In this document: piece after piece, positions 1 through 6,561 of the stretch
Position numbering within the stretch: position 1 is the stretch's first letter
Layout: each line of letters opens with the position of its first letter
Source of the DNA: CAG-307 sp964524125
Lineage (GTDB): Bacteria > Bacillota_I > Bacilli_A > Acholeplasmatales > Anaeroplasmataceae
Direction: 5' to 3'
Length of the DNA stretch: 7,056 nucleotides
Assembly: GCA_964524125.1 (NCBI GenBank)
Contig: CAZGBY010000063.1
Coordinates: 1-7,056 of the forward strand
The notes under the pieces: generated by a model
Seen by the model: the letters and a program-made list of their open reading frames with translations, nothing else
What the model was told of the DNA's origin: nothing
Database searches by the model: none
Translations under genes and position numbers: made by a program

Positions 1-11
1 AATTTTAGTAT

Positions 12-34
12 TGTAAGAGTAACCAATTCTTACA
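12..34 (+). promoter_or_regulatory. Inverted repeat (9-bp hairpin) in the leader before tyrA
   Basis: The arms TGTAAGAGT (12-20) and ATTCTTACA (26-34) pair over 9 bp, with one G-T wobble, around the 5-nt loop AACCA. A weakly T-rich stretch (TTTACTATTAT, 35-45) follows, and the tyrA ribosome-binding site starts about 15 nt downstream. Three readings are possible: a weak intrinsic terminator of an upstream gene, an attenuator, or an operator-like dyad. The T-tract is broken by A and C, so a strong terminator is unlikely. Short frames closing at TAG 6-8 or TAA 14-16 could be the tail of an upstream gene, but too little is visible to call one. Confidence 0.45.
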
Positions 35-48
35 TTTACTATTATACG

Positions 49-56
49 AGAGGTGA
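49..56 (+). promoter_or_regulatory. Ribosome-binding site of tyrA, which decides the start
   Basis: AGAGGTGA matches the GGAGGTGA part of the Shine-Dalgarno consensus with one mismatch. Two ATG codons follow directly, at 58 and 61. Counted from the end of the AGAGG core (53), the gap is 4 nt to ATG 58 and 7 nt to ATG 61. The second ATG is therefore better placed. Confidence 0.7.
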
Positions 57-60
57 TATG

Positions 61-888
61 ATGAATGTTGTAATAGTTGGTTTAGGCCTTATTGGGGCAT
101 CTTATGCTGAAGGCTTAAAAGAAAAAGGGCATATTATATATGGGATAGATGTTAAAGAGGAAACTATAAATTATGCTTTAAAAAATAATATAGTAGATTA
201 TGCAAGTTTAAATCCTGAAGATTTTATAGAAAATGCTGATTTAATTATTTTATGTTTATATCCAAAATTAATATTATCTTTTATTGATAAGTATAGACAT
301 TTGTTTAAAGAAGGTCAAATTATTACTGATGTATGTGGAGTTAAATCGTTTTTTTTAAAAGACGCAATTACGTCTTCACAACCAGCAACTTATATATCTC
401 ACCATCCGATGGCTGGACGTGAAAAATCAGGAATAGAATATGCTGATAATAAAATATTTAAAGGAATGAATTTCTTAATTATCAATGAATCTAATAAAGA
501 TGAAGATTTAAATGTTTTAAAACAAATAGGTAAAGATTTAGGCTTTGGTAATATTAAGATAGTAAATAAAACATATCATGATAAAATGATTGGTTTTACT
601 TCACAACTTACTCACGCAATAGCTGTATCACTTGTAAATAGTGATAAAGAAGAAGATACTAAAAACTTTATAGGCGATTCTTATCGCGATTTAACAAGAA
701 TTGCGATGATAAATGAAGAATTATGGTCTGAATTGTTTTTTGCAAATAAAACGTTTTTAATTGATGAAATTGCAAATTTTGAAGAGCAGTTAAGTAAATT
801 AAAAAGTAGTCTTGAAAATGATGATGAAGAAAGTTTAAAAGAAATATTTATTTCCTCAAGGATTAAAAGAAAAGAGATGGAAAAATGA
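61..888 (+). CDS. tyrA: Prephenate dehydrogenase
   Basis: This enzyme oxidatively decarboxylates prephenate to 4-hydroxyphenylpyruvate, the tyrosine branch, in the cytosol. Counting 275 residues from ATG 61, an N-terminal Rossmann fold opens with GLGLIG (7-12). An acid at the end of the second strand (D30) favours NAD+ over NADP+. SHHPMAGREKSG (113-124) holds the family catalytic His (H115), which is followed by H185 in SQLTHA and R213 in YRDLTRIA. These correspond to the prephenate-binding His and Arg known from Aquifex TyrA. The protein ends soon after the helical dimerisation domain and has no room for the C-terminal ACT domain found in Bacillus TyrA, so direct tyrosine feedback through ACT is unlikely. 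The frame has no stop back to the window edge. The start is chosen on the ribosome-binding site and on the Rossmann strand beginning at residue 2. ATG 58 would add one Met. The stop overlaps aroB by 4 nt (ATGA). Confidence 0.95.
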   Translation: MNVVIVGLGLIGASYAEGLKEKGHIIYGIDVKEETINYALKNNIVDYASLNPEDFIENADLIILCLYPKLILSFIDKYRHLFKEGQIITDVCGVKSFFLKDAITSSQPATYISHHPMAGREKSGIEYADNKIFKGMNFLIINESNKDEDLNVLKQIGKDLGFGNIKIVNKTYHDKMIGFTSQLTHAIAVSLVNSDKEEDTKNFIGDSYRDLTRIAMINEELWSELFFANKTFLIDEIANFEEQLSKLKSSLENDDEESLKEIFISSRIKRKEMEK

Positions 889-1907
889 TAATTAAAATGA
901 ATTTAGAACAAGATTCTTATGATATTATAATTGAAAATGGTGTTCTTAATAGACTTAATGAAGAAATTAAAAAAGTATATAATAAAAAAAAGGTTTTTAT
1001 CATTACTGATATTCAAGTAGGTCGTTTATATTTAGATAAGGTAAAGGAAAGTTTAAAAGATTTTGAAGTTTATAGCATTAGTGTATTCAAAGGAGAGATA
1101 TCTAAAACTTTAACTGTATATGAAGATGTAATACGTCGCCTTATTGATTTAGGTATGAAAAGAGGAGAATTACTTATTGCGCTTGGTGGTGGAGTAGTAG
1201 GAGACCTTACTGGATTTGTAGCTAGTACTATTTATAGAGGGACTCCTTATGTTCAAATCCCTACATCTTTACTTGCTCAAATGGATTCGTCTATCGGTGG
1301 AAAAACTGCAATTAATTATAGCGATAAGAAGAATATTATTGGTGCATTTAAACAGCCTCTAAGAGTAATTATAGATCCTAGTGTACTTAAAACTCTTCCT
1401 AAAGAGGAATTTAATAATGGTATGGGAGAACTTATTAAACATGGATGTATTGGTGATGTAGAATTACTTAATATGTTAGAAGATGATATAACCATTACAG
1501 AAGAAATTATTTATAGATCACTTTGTGTTAAAAAGAAGGTTGTAGAACTTGATCCTTATGATTTAAAAGAAAGAATGTATTTGAATTTTGGACATACATT
1601 TGGTCATATTATAGAACTTAAATATAATTTAAGACATGGTGAGGCTGTAGCAAATGGTATGTTAATGGCTATAAAGATGGGAATTGATTTAGGTTTGACT
1701 GATGATGGTTGTTATAATAAACTTAAAAATATTTTATTAAAATATGATCTTCCTATTAAGGAATATAATTATAAAAAATATATTAAGAAAACTGTATATG
1801 ATAAAAAAAATATTGCAGGAGAAGTTACATTTATTTTAATATCTTCTTTTGGTAATGTATTTCCATATAAAGTTTTAGAAAGTGAGCTTGAGCGTTATGA
1901 ATGTTAG
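885..1907 (+). CDS. aroB: 3-dehydroquinate synthase
   Basis: This is the second shikimate-pathway step: DAHP to 3-dehydroquinate with loss of phosphate, using NAD+ and a divalent metal. The 340-residue length fits a monofunctional AroB (usually about 340-365). Visible motifs are the nucleotide-binding GGGVVGD (101-107), YRGT (117-120), the DSSIGGK signature (134-140), DKKN (147-150) and GMGELIKHG (179-187) with metal ligand E182. GHTFGH (236-241) and RHGEAV (250-255) provide metal ligands H237 and H251. The segment between those two His is 14 residues, about three shorter than in the E. coli enzyme as I recall it. The ATG at 885 overlaps the tyrA stop as ATGA. A purine-rich stretch (871-880) serves as a modest ribosome-binding site, so coupling to tyrA translation is likely. 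No kinase or other AROM-type domain is fused. Confidence 0.97.
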   Translation: MIIKMNLEQDSYDIIIENGVLNRLNEEIKKVYNKKKVFIITDIQVGRLYLDKVKESLKDFEVYSISVFKGEISKTLTVYEDVIRRLIDLGMKRGELLIALGGGVVGDLTGFVASTIYRGTPYVQIPTSLLAQMDSSIGGKTAINYSDKKNIIGAFKQPLRVIIDPSVLKTLPKEEFNNGMGELIKHGCIGDVELLNMLEDDITITEEIIYRSLCVKKKVVELDPYDLKERMYLNFGHTFGHIIELKYNLRHGEAVANGMLMAIKMGIDLGLTDDGCYNKLKNILLKYDLPIKEYNYKKYIKKTVYDKKNIAGEVTFILISSFGNVFPYKVLESELERYEC

Positions 1908-3162
1908 AATTAAACCTGGTAAATTACAAGGTGAGGTAGTAATTCCACCTTCTAAAAGTTTAGCTCATAGAGCTATTATAGCCGCTTCATTATCCGAAGG
2001 TAAATCTATAATTTCTAATATTCAATTTTCTAAAGATATTAAAGCTACAATAGAGGGTATGTCGTCACTTGGTGCTTCAATTAAATGTTATGATAATTAT
2101 CTTGAAATAGTAGGTAGTCAGGTTAAAAGAATTAGTAACACTATAGACGCAAATGAGTCTGGATCTACTTTAAGATTTTTAATTCCTATAGCTTTAATAT
2201 CTAAAGAAAAAATTACTTTTAAAGGACATAATCGTCTTGTCAAAAGACCTTTAGATATATATTATGATTTATTTGATAAGTTTAATATTAAATACTCTCA
2301 TCCTCAAGATGCTTACTTACCTCTTGAAATAGAAGGAGGTTTAAAAAGTGGTGTTTATGAAGTAAGAGGAGATGTATCAAGTCAATTTATTACGGGGCTT
2401 TTATATACACTACCATTACTTGATGGTGATTCTAAAATAGTTATTACAACTAAATTAGAATCTAAAGGATATATTGACCTTACAATTGATATGTTAAAGC
2501 GATTTGGTATTGAAATTGATTTTAATGAAAATGAAATTAATATTAAAGGAAATCAATCTTTTAAAGCATGTAATTATACTGTAGAAGGAGATTTTTCTCA
2601 ATCAGCATTCTTTTTACTTGCAAATATGTTAGGTAACGATATTAAACTTAAGGGTATGAATTTAAATTCTTATCAAGGAGATAAGAAAATTCTTGAAGAT
2701 ATAAAACAATTTGGTGGAGAAATTATTTGTGAAGATGAAAATACTATTTATGCTAAACCATTAAATTTAAAAGGTGCTAATATTAGTTTTGCTCAATCAC
2801 CAGACCTAGGACCCGCACTAACAGTACTTGCATCTACAATTTTAAATGAACATTCTCATTTTTATGATGCGTCAAGGCTTAGAATAAAAGAATGTGATAG
2901 AATTACATCAGTAAGACTTCAATTAGAACGATTAGGCGCTAAGATTGATGAATTTGAAGAAGGTATGGATATTTATGGGAAAAAACTTCATGGTGGTGTA
3001 GTTTCATCGTGTAACGATCATAGACTAGCAATGGCTTTTTCAATGATATCAACAATTGTAGATGATGATATAGTAATAGAACAAGCAGAATCTGTTAGTA
3101 AGAGTTATCCTAATTTCTTCGAGGTGTTTGAATCACTAGGAGGTAAGATTTCTTATGAATAA
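1897..3162 (+). CDS. aroA: 3-phosphoshikimate 1-carboxyvinyltransferase (EPSP synthase)
   Basis: The enzyme joins shikimate-3-phosphate and phosphoenolpyruvate to form EPSP. Numbered from ATG 1897 (421 aa), the substrate-binding residues are all present: PPSKSLAHR with K20, S21 and R25; SSQ (161-163); D303; KECDR with E332 and R335; DHR (374-376); and K402. These match E. coli K22/S23/R27, S169-Q171, D313, E341/R344, D384-R386 and K411. The PEP-site loop reads NESGSTLRF (86-94) instead of the E. coli-like GNAGTAMRP, so it has Ser and Phe at the positions of E. coli T97 and P101. A GTG at 1882 would add five residues (MSLSV). ATG 1897 is preferred because the family typically starts right at the MNVxIxP strand, but neither start has a strong ribosome-binding site. 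The gene overlaps aroB by 11 nt, which suggests termination-reinitiation coupling. Confidence 0.96.
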   Translation: MNVRIKPGKLQGEVVIPPSKSLAHRAIIAASLSEGKSIISNIQFSKDIKATIEGMSSLGASIKCYDNYLEIVGSQVKRISNTIDANESGSTLRFLIPIALISKEKITFKGHNRLVKRPLDIYYDLFDKFNIKYSHPQDAYLPLEIEGGLKSGVYEVRGDVSSQFITGLLYTLPLLDGDSKIVITTKLESKGYIDLTIDMLKRFGIEIDFNENEINIKGNQSFKACNYTVEGDFSQSAFFLLANMLGNDIKLKGMNLNSYQGDKKILEDIKQFGGEIICEDENTIYAKPLNLKGANISFAQSPDLGPALTVLASTILNEHSHFYDASRLRIKECDRITSVRLQLERLGAKIDEFEEGMDIYGKKLHGGVVSSCNDHRLAMAFSMISTIVDDDIVIEQAESVSKSYPNFFEVFESLGGKISYE

Positions 3163-3433
3163 ACTAGAAGTTGCGAGAAATATAATAAATGAATGTGATA
3201 AAGAGATGATTGAATTATTCGAAAAAAGAATGAAAGCATCTAAGATGGTTGCACAGTACAAATTTGAAAATGATTTGCCTGTTTTAGATTCATCTCGTGA
3301 AGAAGAAATTATTAATAAAAATATCAATTTGCTAAATGATGCTAATTTAAAAGAATTTTATTTGACTTTCTTTAATGGTGTTTTAAAATCATCTAAAGAT
3401 TATCAAAAGAAGATTATAGAGGGCTTGAAATGA
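3155..3433 (+). CDS. Stand-alone chorismate mutase (AroQ class, all-helical)
   Basis: This enzyme rearranges chorismate to prephenate, feeding TyrA and any prephenate dehydratase. At 92 residues it is the minimal AroQ helical fold, with no fused dehydratase, dehydrogenase or DAHP synthase. Aligned to the E. coli mutase domain, the active-site residues are present: R8 (E. coli R11), R25 (R28), K36 (K39), D45 (D48), R48-E49 (R51-E52), S80 (S84) and Q84 (Q88). PVLDSSREE (42-50) is the characteristic loop-helix segment. A strong AGGAGGT (3138-3144) lies 11 nt before ATG, inside the end of aroA, and the genes overlap by 8 nt. The stop overlaps aroE as ATGA. The symbol is left empty because aroQ also denotes type II dehydroquinase. 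A minus-strand frame over 3136-3327 is only a shadow of this gene. Confidence 0.93.
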   Translation: MNKLEVARNIINECDKEMIELFEKRMKASKMVAQYKFENDLPVLDSSREEEIINKNINLLNDANLKEFYLTFFNGVLKSSKDYQKKIIEGLK

Positions 3434-4209
3434 AAAGATTTGGGCTTATAGGTAATCCTTTAGAACATAGTTTTTCTCCTTTAATTCATAAGGAATTATT
3501 TCTGAGAAAAAATTTAGAAGCTACTTATGAATTATTGCCTACAAAAGAAGAAAATTTAAAAGATAGAATTGAAGATTTAAGAAATGGTAGATTTCAAGGA
3601 TTTAATGTAACTATTCCTTATAAAGTGAAAATTATAAAGTATTTAGATGAAATATCTAGTGAGGCAAAAGAAATAGGTTCTGTTAATACCTTGTGTCTAA
3701 AAGATGGTAAAGTTATAGGTTATAATACAGATTATTATGGTTTTAAAGGTGTACTTGAATACTTTAATATACCTGTATTAAATAAAGAATGTTATATACT
3801 TGGTACTGGTGGAGCATCGCGTGCGGTTAAAAAAGTACTTAAAGATTTGGATGCTAATATTTATTTGGTTTCTAGGCATAAAAATGAAAATACATTAACT
3901 TATGATGAAATAATTGATAAGAAGATTGATTTACTTATAAACACAACTCCAGTTGGAATGTGGCCAAATATTGATAATAGTCCTGTTGATGAAACTATTG
4001 CAAGAAATTGTACTAATATCGTTGATATTATTTTTAATCCATTAAAAACTAAATTAATGTCTTATAATGAAAATAGCTATAATGGTCTTGTAATGCTTAT
4101 TTTGCAAGCTGCATATGCGCAAGATATTTGGTTTGATAAAAAGTTTGATATTAATTATAATGAATTAATTGATTATATAGGTGGTGTTTTAGATGAACTG
4201 CATAGGTAG
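3430..4209 (+). CDS. aroE: Shikimate dehydrogenase
   Basis: The enzyme reduces 3-dehydroshikimate to shikimate. The 259-residue protein is slightly short next to E. coli AroE (272) but complete. The shikimate site is visible: S14 and S16 in EHSFSP, the catalytic Lys K65 in NVTIPYK, N86 in SVNTL, D101 in NTDYYGF and Q226 in LQAAYAQ. The coenzyme domain shows GTGGASRA (125-132), then SRHK (148-151), where the Arg is consistent with binding the NADP(H) 2'-phosphate. NTTPVGM (171-177) is the conserved family motif. The acid usually found where NAD-preferring YdiB-type homologues differ is not seen, so a biosynthetic NADPH enzyme is most likely. ATG overlaps the mutase stop by 4 nt, with AGAGGG (3418-3423) 6 nt upstream. 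The 3' end overlaps aroC by 17 nt. Confidence 0.96.
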   Translation: MKRFGLIGNPLEHSFSPLIHKELFLRKNLEATYELLPTKEENLKDRIEDLRNGRFQGFNVTIPYKVKIIKYLDEISSEAKEIGSVNTLCLKDGKVIGYNTDYYGFKGVLEYFNIPVLNKECYILGTGGASRAVKKVLKDLDANIYLVSRHKNENTLTYDEIIDKKIDLLINTTPVGMWPNIDNSPVDETIARNCTNIVDIIFNPLKTKLMSYNENSYNGLVMLILQAAYAQDIWFDKKFDINYNELIDYIGGVLDELHR

Positions 4210-5185
4210 ATTATTTAGAGTTTCGATTTTTGGTGAGTCTCATGGAAATTGTATAGGTATTTTGATTGATGGAGTACCCGCTGGCATTCCTTTAAAAGAA
4301 GAAGATTTTTATGAGGATTTATTAAGAAGAAAAGCAAATAAAAAAGGTACTACTCCTAGAATTGAAAAAGATGAACCTATTATTGAAAGTGGCGTATTTA
4401 ATGGATATACGACTGGAGCTCCTTTATTAATAAGATTTTTAAATGAAAATACTAAAAGTAAGGATTATTCTAATTTAGTTTTACATCCTCGTCCTTCACA
4501 CGCTGATTTAACTGCTAAAAATAAATTTAAAGGTTTTAATGATTATAGAGGTGGAGGAGCATTCTCCGGTAGATTAACGCTTGGTATAGTAGCAGCTGGT
4601 GTTGTAGCTAAAAAGATTTTACCTTTAAAATATAGAACAGAAATTATTAATTTAAAGGGATGTACAGATAAAGATAAATTTGAATCTATCATAGATGATG
4701 CGATTTTAAAACGTGATAGTGTTGGTGGAATAGTTAGTATAAAAATAGATAATGTACCATCAAGTTTAGGTGAACCATACTTTGATAGTGTTGAGTCTGT
4801 TTTATCACATTTATTATTCTCTGTAGGTGGTGTTAAAGGAGTTGCATTTGGTTTAGGGTTTGATGGGGTGAGTTTATATGGGTCTGAGTTTAATGATTCG
4901 TATGTTGATTCAAGTGGTAAAACTATAACTAATAATAACGGTGGAATAAATGGTGGAATTACTAATTCGAATCAAATTGATATTAAGGTAATGGTTAAAC
5001 CTACACCATCCGTTGGAGTAAGACAAGATACATATAATTTCAATGAAGGAAAGGTCAGCCCACTTTTAATAGAAGGTCGTCATGATAGTGCGATTATATT
5101 AAGATCATTACCAGTGCTTGAGGCTATGTGTGCGATTGGGCTTTGTGATTTATATATGATAAATAAAGGAATTTTGGGTGAATAG
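4193..5185 (+). CDS. aroC: Chorismate synthase (short form)
   Basis: This enzyme removes phosphate from EPSP to give chorismate. It needs reduced FMN, which is not consumed overall. Motifs are FGESHG (13-18) with catalytic H17, TTPRIEKDEP (53-62), GVFNGYTTGAP (67-77), RPSHAD (100-105) with the second conserved His H103, DYRGGGAFSGRLT (117-129) and GRHDSA (295-300). At 330 residues it is shorter than the typical 350-390. The loss looks internal, in loops around 140-180 and 235-260, since both termini and all signature blocks are present. No flavin-reductase domain is fused, so it must receive FMNH2 from another protein. The ATG lies inside the end of aroE (17-nt overlap), with AGGTGG (4179-4184) 8 nt upstream. 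The next gene, a flavoprotein, starts within or directly after its stop codon. Confidence 0.96.
   Translation: MNCIGRLFRVSIFGESHGNCIGILIDGVPAGIPLKEEDFYEDLLRRKANKKGTTPRIEKDEPIIESGVFNGYTTGAPLLIRFLNENTKSKDYSNLVLHPRPSHADLTAKNKFKGFNDYRGGGAFSGRLTLGIVAAGVVAKKILPLKYRTEIINLKGCTDKDKFESIIDDAILKRDSVGGIVSIKIDNVPSSLGEPYFDSVESVLSHLLFSVGGVKGVAFGLGFDGVSLYGSEFNDSYVDSSGKTITNNNGGINGGITNSNQIDIKVMVKPTPSVGVRQDTYNFNEGKVSPLLIEGRHDSAIILRSLPVLEAMCAIGLCDLYMINKGILGE
5165..5181 (+). promoter_or_regulatory. Two alternative ribosome-binding sites for the GltD-like gene
   Basis: AAAGGA (5165-5170) lies 7 nt before GTG 5178. GGTGA (5177-5181) is well spaced for ATG 5187. Both sit inside the 3' end of aroC. The first start gives an 8-nt overlap with aroC (GTGAATAG contains its stop). 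The second abuts aroC with a 1-nt gap. Confidence 0.45.
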
Positions 5186-5186
5186 A

Positions 5187-6476
5187 ATGTTGACTTTTGA
5201 AGAAGTGACTAAGACAATTAGTAAAGAAGAAGCTTTAAGTCAAGCAAATCTTTGTTTGAATTGTAAGATTCCGTTTTGTAAGAAGAATGGATGTCCAGCT
5301 GGTCTTAGAATAAATGAATTTGTTAATTGTGTAAAAAATAATGATATAAATGGTGCATATTTGATTTTAATGGATGGTACAAATTTGTCTCCTATTTGCT
5401 CAAGGGTATGTGATCATAAAAAACAATGTATTGGGAATTGTGTTAGAAATAGAATGAAAACTCAAGATCCAGTGGGGGTTGGATATCTTGAAAGATATGT
5501 GATGGATAATAAGACAATTGAACTTGAAAAATGTAAGAACTTTAAAGATAAGAAAGTTGCTATAATAGGTTCTGGTCCAGCTGGTATTTCTTGTGCACTT
5601 GAACTTGTTAAAAATGGTATTCATGCAACTGTCTATGAGCGTGAAAATCATTTAGGTGGAGTTATGAGTTATGGAATTCCAGAATATAGATTACCTAAAA
5701 AGTTATTGAATGAACATATTGAGTTTACAAAAAGAATGGGTGTTGAATATATAACAAATAAGGAAGTCATACCGTCTTTACTTTTAGATGATTATGATTA
5801 TGTATTTATTGGTTGTGGCCTTGGTAAGTATAAAAAGTTGAATATTAAAGGTGAAGATTCTTTAGGTGTTTATAATGCTGGAGAGTTCTTAAAGAAAATA
5901 AATCTTAAACAATCTTATAATGAAGGCGATGGTATTACTTTATCTGGTATAACTTATATCGTTGGGGCTGGAAACGTAGCGATGGATTGTGCAAGAACTA
6001 GTCAAAGAGTTGGTTCTTCCAAAACTATAGTAGTTTATAGAAGATCAGAAAGTGAAGCACCTGCATCTATAGATGAAATTAAAGACGCTAAAGAAGAAGG
6101 TGTTATCTTTAATTTCTTATATAATCCTGTAGAAATAATTACAAAAGATAATAAAGTTGTTGGAATCAAATGTGAAAAAATGATATTAGGAGAACCAGAC
6201 AATTCGGGAAGAAGAAGTCCAGTCGGTTCTGGTGAATATGAAGTTTTTGATTGCGATAATGTAATTGTAGCAATAGGTCAAAAACCAGACGAAGATATTA
6301 CTAGCAAATTTGGAATTGATTTAAATCATGGATATATTTTATCAGAAGATGGAATATTAACATCAAATGAAAGAATATTAGCTGGTGGAGATATTGTTAG
6401 AGGTGCTGATACTGTTGTAAGAAGTATGGTCGATGGTAAGAAAGCCGCTCAAATTATTATTGAAAATTTAAGATAA
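5187..6476 (+). CDS. GltD-like FAD/[4Fe-4S] NAD(P)H oxidoreductase
   Basis: This belongs to the glutamate synthase small-subunit family (GltD, NfnB/SudA-like, PreT-like), which passes electrons from NAD(P)H through FAD and Fe-S clusters to a partner. Counting 429 residues from ATG 5187, an N-terminal cluster domain has C23-x2-C26-x4-C31-x4-C36-P and C71-x3-C75-x5-C81-x3-C85. The FAD Rossmann motif GSGPAG (128-133), GIPEYRLPK (163-171), a second nucleotide fold at VGAGNVAMD (259-267), RRSESEAPA (285-293) and the C-terminal FAD motif AGGDIVRGADTVV (399-411) follow in family order. Arg285-Arg286 favour NADPH. GTG 5178 would add MNR. No glutamate synthase large subunit is in the window, so a true GltBD pair is unproven. 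Its coupling to aroC suggests a job in the aromatic operon, either electron supply for FMN reduction or glutamate for transamination. It is the last gene of the operon. A minus-strand frame at 5400-5651 is a shadow. Confidence 0.88.
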   Translation: MLTFEEVTKTISKEEALSQANLCLNCKIPFCKKNGCPAGLRINEFVNCVKNNDINGAYLILMDGTNLSPICSRVCDHKKQCIGNCVRNRMKTQDPVGVGYLERYVMDNKTIELEKCKNFKDKKVAIIGSGPAGISCALELVKNGIHATVYERENHLGGVMSYGIPEYRLPKKLLNEHIEFTKRMGVEYITNKEVIPSLLLDDYDYVFIGCGLGKYKKLNIKGEDSLGVYNAGEFLKKINLKQSYNEGDGITLSGITYIVGAGNVAMDCARTSQRVGSSKTIVVYRRSESEAPASIDEIKDAKEEGVIFNFLYNPVEIITKDNKVVGIKCEKMILGEPDNSGRRSPVGSGEYEVFDCDNVIVAIGQKPDEDITSKFGIDLNHGYILSEDGILTSNERILAGGDIVRGADTVVRSMVDGKKAAQIIIENLR

Positions 6477-6499
6477 AACTTAAATGTTTAACAGCAAAG

Positions 6500-6527
6500 A
6501 TTTTTTTGATAAAAAATAAAAAAATGC
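6500..6527 (+). promoter_or_regulatory. A/T-tract stretch upstream of the tRNA promoter (UP-element-like)
   Basis: Directly before the -35 box lies an almost pure A/T run with tracts T7 (6501-6507), A6 (6511-6516) and A7 (6518-6524). Such phased A/T tracts just upstream of stable-RNA promoters usually act as UP elements that bind the RNA polymerase alpha C-terminal domain. That role is inferred from composition and position. The run also contains a perfect 7-bp A/T palindrome (6500-6506 with 6511-6517), but it has no G-C pair and no T-tail on this strand, so it is not called a terminator. The rest of the gap between the operon and tRNA-Asp holds no gene. Confidence 0.4.
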
Positions 6528-6556
6528 TTGCAAAGTTGTTGGTATTATGATATTAT
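6528..6556 (+). promoter_or_regulatory. Promoter P1 of the tRNA cluster
   Basis: The -35 TTGCAA (6528-6533), a 17-bp spacer and -10 TATTAT (6551-6556) form a vegetative-sigma promoter. TGA immediately before the -10 gives an extended -10 (TGn). Expected transcription start is near 6563, about 35 nt before tRNA-Asp. Confidence 0.8.
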
Positions 6557-6561
6557 AAAGT

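Noticed and set aside
11..45. Possible promoter for the operon (TTGTAA at 11-16, TATTAT at 40-45)
   Set aside because: The spacer would be 23 bp, well outside the 16-18 bp range, and no better-placed -35 is visible.
1882..1896. GTG 1882 as the aroA start
   Set aside because: It would add MSLSV before the usual family N-terminus and has no better ribosome-binding site than ATG 1897. Kept only as an alternative.
3136..3327. Minus-strand reading frame of about 63 codons antisense to the chorismate mutase
   Set aside because: It lies wholly over a well-supported gene, has no ribosome-binding site or recognisable motif, and its Ser/Ile/Leu-rich composition is what antisense reading of A/T-rich coding DNA gives.
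5400..5651. Minus-strand reading frame of about 83 codons antisense to the GltD-like gene
   Set aside because: It is a shadow of a strongly supported coding region covering its Fe-S and FAD motifs. No family features are visible.
61..6476. Alternative genetic code (TGA as Trp), considered because of the very low GC
   Set aside because: TGA ends tyrA and the mutase at family-consistent lengths and Trp is encoded by TGG, so the code reads as standard.
6500..6517. A/T palindrome after the operon as an intrinsic terminator
   Set aside because: The 7-bp stem has no G-C pair and is followed by A-tracts rather than T on the + strand. It fits an A/T-rich promoter-upstream element better. Where the operon transcript ends is therefore unresolved.
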